The notes beneath the pieces were generated by a model. It did no database searches. It had not been told where the DNA came from and was given only the letters and a program-made list of their open reading frames with translations. The position numbers and the translations under genes are program-made. This document shows, one piece after another, positions 59,205 through 64,000 of a DNA stretch of 64,000 nucleotides (within the stretch, counting starts at the first letter, position 1; each line of letters opens with the position of its first letter). This stretch comes from CAXBCP01 sp963977005 (lineage in GTDB: Bacteria; Pseudomonadota; Alphaproteobacteria; MPNO01; UBA830): contig CAXBMQ010000014.1 in the NCBI GenBank assembly GCA_963977005.1, forward strand, positions 53,774 to 117,773, written 5' to 3'.

Positions 59205-59963
59205 TCATTTCCTGCCGGGAACCGGTTCCCGCTTGGTGCCCCCCGAACTGCCGACGACCCGGACGTAGGAACGTTTGGGCGTCTGCTGGGCGAGCCCGGT
59301 TGCCGATCCGGCATAGATCTGCTTCTGCGCTTCGAGAAACAGCAGGCCGCCAAAGGTCGGGAACCAGCGATTGCCGATTTTTTCGATTGCCGGGGCGGAG
59401 GCCAGGGCCATCCGCGAGCGGCTGGGCGGGACAAACAACCCGGATATGGATTGTTCGGGCTGAAAAAGATTGTCCCGCAACAGCCGCGAGACCTGGCCCG
59501 GTGTATAGGGGTGGCCGTGGCCGAATGGCGTGTGGTCGAGGCGGGCCCATATCCCGCGGCGGTTCGGCACAACGATCAGGACGCGTCCACCCTCCGCCAT
59601 GATGCGCCAGACCTCGCGCAGCAGCTTGCGGAGCTGTTCCGAACATTCCAGCGCATGCACCAGCAATACCCGGTCCATCGAGACGTCGGGCAGGGGGAGG
59701 TCGTCCTCCGGGACCAGCGAGACGACATTGTTGCCCTCCGCTGGCCATCGCATGACACCCTGCTGGGCCGGCATCAGGGCGACGACGCGTTCCGCCTCTT
59801 CGCGAAACCGGCGCATATAGGGCGTGGCATAGCCGATACCGGCGACGCTCATGCCGCTCACGTCGGGCCAGGCCGTCCGGATATAGCGCCGCACAATACG
59901 CTGCGCCGTATGCCCGAGCGGGGTATTGTAGAAATCGCGGAGATCGACGACATCGTTATACAT
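59205..59963 (-). CDS. Class I SAM-dependent methyltransferase, convergent with metW
   Basis: A 252-residue protein with a diverged methyltransferase fold. Motif I is weak (VAGIGYATPYMRRF near residue 40), motif II is VLLVHALECSEQLRKLL and motif III WRIMAEGGRVLIVVPNRRGI. WARLDHTPFGHGHPYTPGQV near 140 is a conserved block of the alphaproteobacterial family, in which the gene stands divergent from gloB as here. SAM binding is plausible but the glycine-rich loop departs from consensus. Substrate unknown. Confidence 0.82.
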   Translation of the reverse strand: MYNDVVDLRDFYNTPLGHTAQRIVRRYIRTAWPDVSGMSVAGIGYATPYMRRFREEAERVVALMPAQQGVMRWPAEGNNVVSLVPEDDLPLPDVSMDRVLLVHALECSEQLRKLLREVWRIMAEGGRVLIVVPNRRGIWARLDHTPFGHGHPYTPGQVSRLLRDNLFQPEQSISGLFVPPSRSRMALASAPAIEKIGNRWFPTFGGLLFLEAQKQIYAGSATGLAQQTPKRSYVRVVGSSGGTKREPVPGRK

Positions 59964-60099
59964 GTCTGCAATATGCGCCGGGCGGGCCCGCAGGGGAAGA
60001 ATTTCCGCGGCCGGTCATCGAACGGACCGGTTGGCGCTGGCGGCGGGTTTTTGATAGGTTTCCGCTCCGAACAGCACCAGACGCCCGGAGGCACTGCAG

Positions 60100-60870
60100 A
60101 TGTCGACCCTTGAAATTCACCAGATTCCCACCCGGTCCGATAATTACGTGTACCTGTTGCGCGAGAGTTCGTCGGGCAATGCGGCGGTCGTGGATCCGTC
60201 GGACGCGGAACCGGTGCTTGAGACGCTCGACATGTTCGGCTGGAACCTGACCCATATTCTCGCCACCCATCATCACAACGACCATGTCGGCGGCGTGCCG
60301 GAAATCAAGGAAAAGACCGGTTGCACGGTGGTTGGCCCCAAGGCGGACCGCGATCGCATTCCGATGATCGATGTCGAGGTCGCCGATGGCGACACGTTCA
60401 TGCTCTACGATGCGGAGGCAAAGGTCTGGGACGTGCCGGGACACACGGCCGGGCATATCGCGTACTGGTTTGCAGAGAGCCGGGCGCTGTTCTGCGGCGA
60501 TACGCTGTTCGCGCTGGGCTGCGGGCGGGTCTTCGAAGGCACGCATGAACAGATGTATGATTCGATTTCCAAGTTCAGCGAAGTGCCGGACGAGACCTGG
60601 GTTTACTGCGCCCATGAATACACCTCTGCCAATGCGAAATTCGCGCTCCATGTCGACCCGGACAATGCTGCCCTGCAGGCCTATGCCAGGCAGATCGGAC
60701 AGCGCCGCGATGCCGGTGTGTCGACGGTCCCGTCGCTGATGGGCGTCGAGCGGCAGACCAACCCGTTCCTGCGGGCCGGCGACCCTGCGCTTGCGAAGGT
60801 GCTCGGCATGGAAAACGCCTCGCCCGTCGAGGTCTTCGCCGAGATCCGGACACAGAAAGACAACTTCTAG
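60100..60870 (+). CDS. gloB: Hydroxyacylglutathione hydrolase (glyoxalase II)
   Basis: A 256-residue metallo-beta-lactamase-fold thioesterase. The metal motif is THHHNDHVGG near residue 56, with further ligands in PGHTAGHIAYW, FCGDTLFALGCGRVFEG and YCAHEYTSAN. It releases D-lactate from S-lactoylglutathione, ending methylglyoxal detoxification. CGGAGG precedes the ATG. It is followed 12 bases later by a GST gene, consistent with glutathione chemistry. Confidence 0.95.
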   Translation: MSTLEIHQIPTRSDNYVYLLRESSSGNAAVVDPSDAEPVLETLDMFGWNLTHILATHHHNDHVGGVPEIKEKTGCTVVGPKADRDRIPMIDVEVADGDTFMLYDAEAKVWDVPGHTAGHIAYWFAESRALFCGDTLFALGCGRVFEGTHEQMYDSISKFSEVPDETWVYCAHEYTSANAKFALHVDPDNAALQAYARQIGQRRDAGVSTVPSLMGVERQTNPFLRAGDPALAKVLGMENASPVEVFAEIRTQKDNF

Positions 60871-60882
60871 GAAACCGCCCCC

Positions 60883-61500
60883 ATGAAACTCCGCTGGTCG
60901 CCCACATCGCCCTTCGTGCGCAAGGTTGTCGTGCTGATGAAGGAAAAGGGCATCGAAGACAGGATCGAAAAGGAAAAGTCGAACCCGCTCAGCCGCGAAG
61001 ACCGCGCGGCAACGCCGAACCCGCTGGGCAAAATTCCGTGTCTGGTGACGGACGACGGCCAGCCGGTCTTCGATTCTCCGGTGATCATGGAATATCTCGA
61101 CACCGTCTGCGACGGGCCTGAAATGCTGCCCCGGTCGGGCGAGGCGCGATGGACGGTGCTGCGCCGCCAGGCGACGGCGGACGGGATGATCGACAGCATG
61201 GTCGCGTGTTTCGTCGAAAGCCTGAAAAAGCCCGAGCGTCAGTCCGGCGGCATCCTGGCCCATAACAAGGCCATCGTCTTCAACGGCATCAAGGCACTTG
61301 AACAGGAGGCCGAAACGTTCGGCGACACTGTCGATGTCGGCACGATTTCCGTGGCCGTTGCGCTCTCCTTTGCCGATCAGACCTTTCCGGAAGACGACTG
61401 GCGGGCGGATAACCCCGGGCTCGCCGCCTGGTTCGACGCATTCGACAAACGCCCGTCGATGACGGAGACGGTCCTGGTCGACGCGCGGTCTTTCGAATAG
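60883..61500 (+). CDS. Glutathione S-transferase family protein
   Basis: A 205-residue two-domain GST. The N-terminal SPTSPFVRKVVVLMKEKG motif places serines at the catalytic site, LGKIPCLVTDDG carries the cis-proline and VFDSPVIMEYL the glutamate-serine pair. The C-terminal helices include VDVGTISVAVALSFADQTF. Enzyme class and substrate cannot be assigned. Part of the gloB transcript by spacing. Confidence 0.9.
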   Translation: MKLRWSPTSPFVRKVVVLMKEKGIEDRIEKEKSNPLSREDRAATPNPLGKIPCLVTDDGQPVFDSPVIMEYLDTVCDGPEMLPRSGEARWTVLRRQATADGMIDSMVACFVESLKKPERQSGGILAHNKAIVFNGIKALEQEAETFGDTVDVGTISVAVALSFADQTFPEDDWRADNPGLAAWFDAFDKRPSMTETVLVDARSFE

Positions 61501-61515
61501 GCGCCGCAACCTGAT

Positions 61516-63300
61516 TCAGGGCAGGCCGGCCGGTCTTACCGGCGCGATCATGCCCTCCTCGCAGGCCTTTATCTGCAGGGCGAGATATTTCGAAAAAATC
61601 CGGCACTGGGCAAAGCTGCCGGCGTTAAACCAGAGCCCGGGCTGCCGGGTGCGCATCCACAGGTTTCGCAGTTCCTGGCTGTCATCGCCGAACCCCCAGA
61701 TCGGCCCGACGCGCCCGGCCACGTCGTCGCCGAGCAGGCGCTTGATGTTTTCTTCCTGTCCCTTGAAACCCGTCGCCAGGATCACCGTGTCGGCCGCAAT
61801 CACCTCGCCGTTCTTCAGTTTGGCGCCGTCGGCGACGAAGGTTTCGATGTCGTCGTATTGTATCAGCCCGACCTTGCCGTCGACGATCAGGTCGGAGCAG
61901 CCCACGTTGAAATAATAGCCGCCGCCGCGGTTCATGAATTTGAACTGCCAGCCGGTTATGTCTTCGTGGTCGATCCGGAAGCCCTTTTTCTCGAGCGCGT
62001 CGAGCATGTCCCTGTCGAGCCGTGTCGATTCGACGGCCATCGCCGCGTGCGCGGCCTTGAGCGGCTCGTAGGGTGTCGCCGTGGCGATCAGGTCCGCCGT
62101 CTCCAGCGTGAGCCCTTCATCGTAGAGCGTGTAGGGAAGCTGCGCGCTCGGCTCGACATTGATAACGCTGGTCGCGCCGCGCTGGATCAGCGACACCGTC
62201 GCCCCGTTGGACTGCAGGTCCTGCGCCATGTCGTGGGCGCTGGTGCCGGTGCCGATGATCAGGACGCGTTTGTCCCTGCGGCTTTGCGCGCCGGTATAGG
62301 CGCTGGAATGGATGACCTCGCCCTCGAACCGGTCAAGCGTCGGGATCGTCGGCAGGTTGGGAATGCCGGTGACGCTTGTCGCCATGACGACATGCCGGGG
62401 CCGCATGGTGCGGGTCCCGCCGGGCTGGATCAGGTCGACGGTCCAGCGGCCATCGGCTTCGTCGTATTTACCGCCGTTGAATTCTGTTTCCGTCCAGAAG
62501 TTCAGCTCCATCGCCTCGGCATAATATTCGAACCAGCCCGCCAGCTTGTCCTTCGGGATATAGGTCGGCCAGTTCGGCGGGAACGGCATGTAGGGCAGGT
62601 GGTTCACATGCACCTGGTTGTGGAGGACCAGCGCGTGATATCGCTTGCGCCAGTTGTCGCCGACGCGTTCTTCCTTGTCGACGATCAGCGTGTCGACGCC
62701 GAGCTGGGTCAGCCGCGCCGCGATCGACAGGCCGGCCTGGCCGCCGCCGACGACCAGCACGTCCGGATCGCGGTCTTCATAGGCCATCGCGATGTTGCGG
62801 CGGTCGAGCCAGTTCGGTCCGCTGAAATCGCGCGAATAGGCCTCGCCCGACGGCCGCGCCGTGCCGATGGTCTCCTCGAAGCCGGTCAATTCGTCGAGCG
62901 CCGTCATGATCGTCCAGAGCTTCAACCGGCCTGCGTCGTCTTCGTCCGGGATCAGGCGGAAGACACCACTGCATCCCCCGATATCGGTCGCAAAACGGAA
63001 GACTGTTTCAAGAACGTCGTTCTTCCCGCCCCGCTTGACCATCCGTGGCGGGGCCGCATCGTAATCCACCCGGAACGACCGGGGCATCCGTTCGGCCGCC
63101 GTGGAAACCAGCGCTTCCGGGATGCTTTCCGGCCCGCTGACGGTCGAGATATGCCAGGTCAGCGCCAGAAGGTCGCGCCAGTGACTGTCGGGGTGCAGCA
63201 ACGGGGCGAGGGCGCCGGCATCGCCGGCGGAAAGCGCCGCGCCGAAATCCGCCAGCCAGCTTTCGGCCGTCCCGGCGAGTGTCTTGTCGAACGTATCCAT
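61516..63300 (-). CDS. Flavin-containing monooxygenase with N-terminal NTF2-like domain
   Basis: A 594-residue flavoprotein. Residues 1-140 form an NTF2/SnoaL-like domain (GALAPLLHPDSHWRDLLALT, GGCSGVFRLIPDEDD). The FAD site GGGQAG is at 185-190 in VLVVGGGQAGLSIAARL; the second GTGTSAHDMAQDL binds NADPH, and FKGQEENIKRLLG, ATGF are class B motifs. Lacks the full Baeyer-Villiger FxGxxxHxxxW fingerprint as far as I see. Likely oxidises amines, sulfides or indoles; substrate unknown. Convergent with the GST gene. Confidence 0.9.
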   Translation of the reverse strand: MDTFDKTLAGTAESWLADFGAALSAGDAGALAPLLHPDSHWRDLLALTWHISTVSGPESIPEALVSTAAERMPRSFRVDYDAAPPRMVKRGGKNDVLETVFRFATDIGGCSGVFRLIPDEDDAGRLKLWTIMTALDELTGFEETIGTARPSGEAYSRDFSGPNWLDRRNIAMAYEDRDPDVLVVGGGQAGLSIAARLTQLGVDTLIVDKEERVGDNWRKRYHALVLHNQVHVNHLPYMPFPPNWPTYIPKDKLAGWFEYYAEAMELNFWTETEFNGGKYDEADGRWTVDLIQPGGTRTMRPRHVVMATSVTGIPNLPTIPTLDRFEGEVIHSSAYTGAQSRRDKRVLIIGTGTSAHDMAQDLQSNGATVSLIQRGATSVINVEPSAQLPYTLYDEGLTLETADLIATATPYEPLKAAHAAMAVESTRLDRDMLDALEKKGFRIDHEDITGWQFKFMNRGGGYYFNVGCSDLIVDGKVGLIQYDDIETFVADGAKLKNGEVIAADTVILATGFKGQEENIKRLLGDDVAGRVGPIWGFGDDSQELRNLWMRTRQPGLWFNAGSFAQCRIFSKYLALQIKACEEGMIAPVRPAGLP

Positions 63301-64000
63301 CCTGTCCCTTACCTTTGGCGCCGGCCCGGCGAATATCGCTGCCGCGTGCCTGATTTTGTTTTCCCCAATATGCCGAACGACGGGCGGCGAATAAACGTGT
63401 ATTCGGCAAGTCGCAATTCAACCCCATACACCCGAAGGGGACGTGGCGCGCGTCGCAAGTCGCAATTCAACCCCATGCACCCGAAGGGCATTCCCCGGGG
63501 AGGCCGGTTCGGGAGCGTGGGGGCGGTGTGATCGAAACCCGGGTGGTGGCTGATCGTCATGGGCTCTCCGTTCCCGGACACACGCCTTCTGCCCCGCGCA
63601 ACGGTGTCACGCAGGTTCGGCCGGCAGGTCCGGGGGTTTCATTGTCCGGTCAGGCTATCATGCAAAAGCCCGAAAACCGAATCCGGGCGGTGAGATTTTT
63701 TCGTTAGCCCGGCGGGCAGGGGTGGGGGCAGGTGTTCGGTTCGGACAGAGCGTCCGGGTTGTGGCGAAGCCCGCGGCGGTTTCCGAGAATGTCCGCAGGT
63801 TTCGGCTGCTTTGAGGGAGGAGCGGGCGGTTGTCTTAGCCTCAAGGTTTTGCTCTGGGGGATGTTCGGCAACATCGGGCACAGCCGAAGGTCTGTTCTTG
63901 AGACAGGTGCAGACGTATATCGGAATGGCCGCGTAGGTCTGTTTCTAGCCGATTCTGTTGAAAAACTCCGTTGAACCGGTCTACCCGGCGTGATTCCCTG
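63301..64000. other. Long non-coding end segment with repeats
   Basis: About 700 bases without a gene I can support. Open frames here lack ribosome-binding sites and familiar motifs. It holds the direct repeat at 63406-63488, a weak stem (GCCCG, 11-base loop, CGGGC) with TTTT on the minus strand near 63661-63686 that could end a gene lying right of the window, and a possible insertion-sequence edge near 63950-63975. Confidence 0.6.
63406..63488. repeat. 34-base direct repeat, two copies
   Basis: Copy 1 (63406-63439) and copy 2 (63455-63488) share 33 of 34 bases (A to G at one site), with 15 bases between them and a period of 49. Each begins GCAAGTCGCAATTCAACCC and ends ACCCGAAGGG. Only two copies are present, too few and too closely spaced for a CRISPR array. 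Confidence 0.75.

Noticed and set aside
63406..63488. CRISPR array
   Set aside because: Only two repeat copies with a 15-base gap and no cas genes.

Overview
The window is high-GC chromosomal DNA of an alphaproteobacterium, most like the Rhodospirillales and relatives. The signs are a class I lysyl-tRNA synthetase, a B12-dependent ribonucleotide reductase, Usg, CpdR, a TIGR02302-type protein, a TipF-like degenerate EAL protein, a COQ7-type ubiquinone hydroxylase, a SAM-II riboswitch on metZ and CtrA-like TTAA-N7-TTAA boxes. Coding density is very high. Many neighbouring genes overlap by 1 to 4 bases (ATGA, TGATG, TAATG), and TTG and GTG starts are frequent. I see no prophage, integron, CRISPR array or complete insertion sequence; the genes are mostly core metabolism and cell-cycle functions.

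Layout. 1-10.8 kb, mostly minus strand: argE (cut by the window edge), trkH, apaG, then metZ behind a promoter, SAM-II aptamer and terminator, ctaA, usg behind a CtrA-type box, a TerB-like protein, a large DinG/YoaA-type helicase, and a coq7-dsbB-dedA overlap operon. 10.9-16 kb: an acyl-CoA-dehydrogenase-fold monooxygenase facing a thioesterase and O-methyltransferase pair, a small membrane protein, tRNA-Leu(CAA), a beta-class GST and an SDR. 16.1-19.2 kb, plus strand: a metY-type sulfhydrylase, an alpha/beta hydrolase and an exported RCC1-like protein. 19.2-21.4 kb, minus strand: a three-gene unit of a glycine-rich stress-type protein, an encapsulated-ferritin homologue without targeting tail, and a DUF2202-like ferritin; then a cytochrome c pair. 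21.5-29.7 kb: a phosphohistidine-phosphatase-like protein, a PleC/DivJ-like histidine kinase, an AEC transporter, a GMC oxidoreductase and P450 pair, lysK and a phage-type conserved protein.

29.7-46.4 kb: a methyltransferase/class IV aminotransferase/sufE operon, pyrD, the tipF-like gene behind two CtrA-like boxes, tlpA divergent from argH-lptM-lysA, TIGR02302, cpdR, hpt, a zinc-ribbon protein, and ftsE-ftsX-ydcF-plsC facing a lysophospholipase. 46.5-57.1 kb: nrdJ, two FAH-family paralogues, chaC, two EamA transporters, a DUF2125 protein, and an aromatic amino acid operon (chorismate mutase with degenerate P-protein tail, hisC, tyrA). 57.3-63.3 kb: metX-metW, a methyltransferase, gloB, a GST and a flavin monooxygenase with an N-terminal NTF2-like region. 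The last 700 bases hold no convincing gene but carry a 34-base direct repeat and a possible insertion-sequence edge.

Three enzymes or enzyme sets for homocysteine synthesis lie in this one window (metX/metW, metZ, metY), and only metZ shows a SAM-responsive leader. Several cell-cycle or envelope factors also lie here (PleC/DivJ-like kinase, CpdR, TipF-like, FtsEX, and the CtrA-like boxes). All functions are inferred from sequence reading without database searches.
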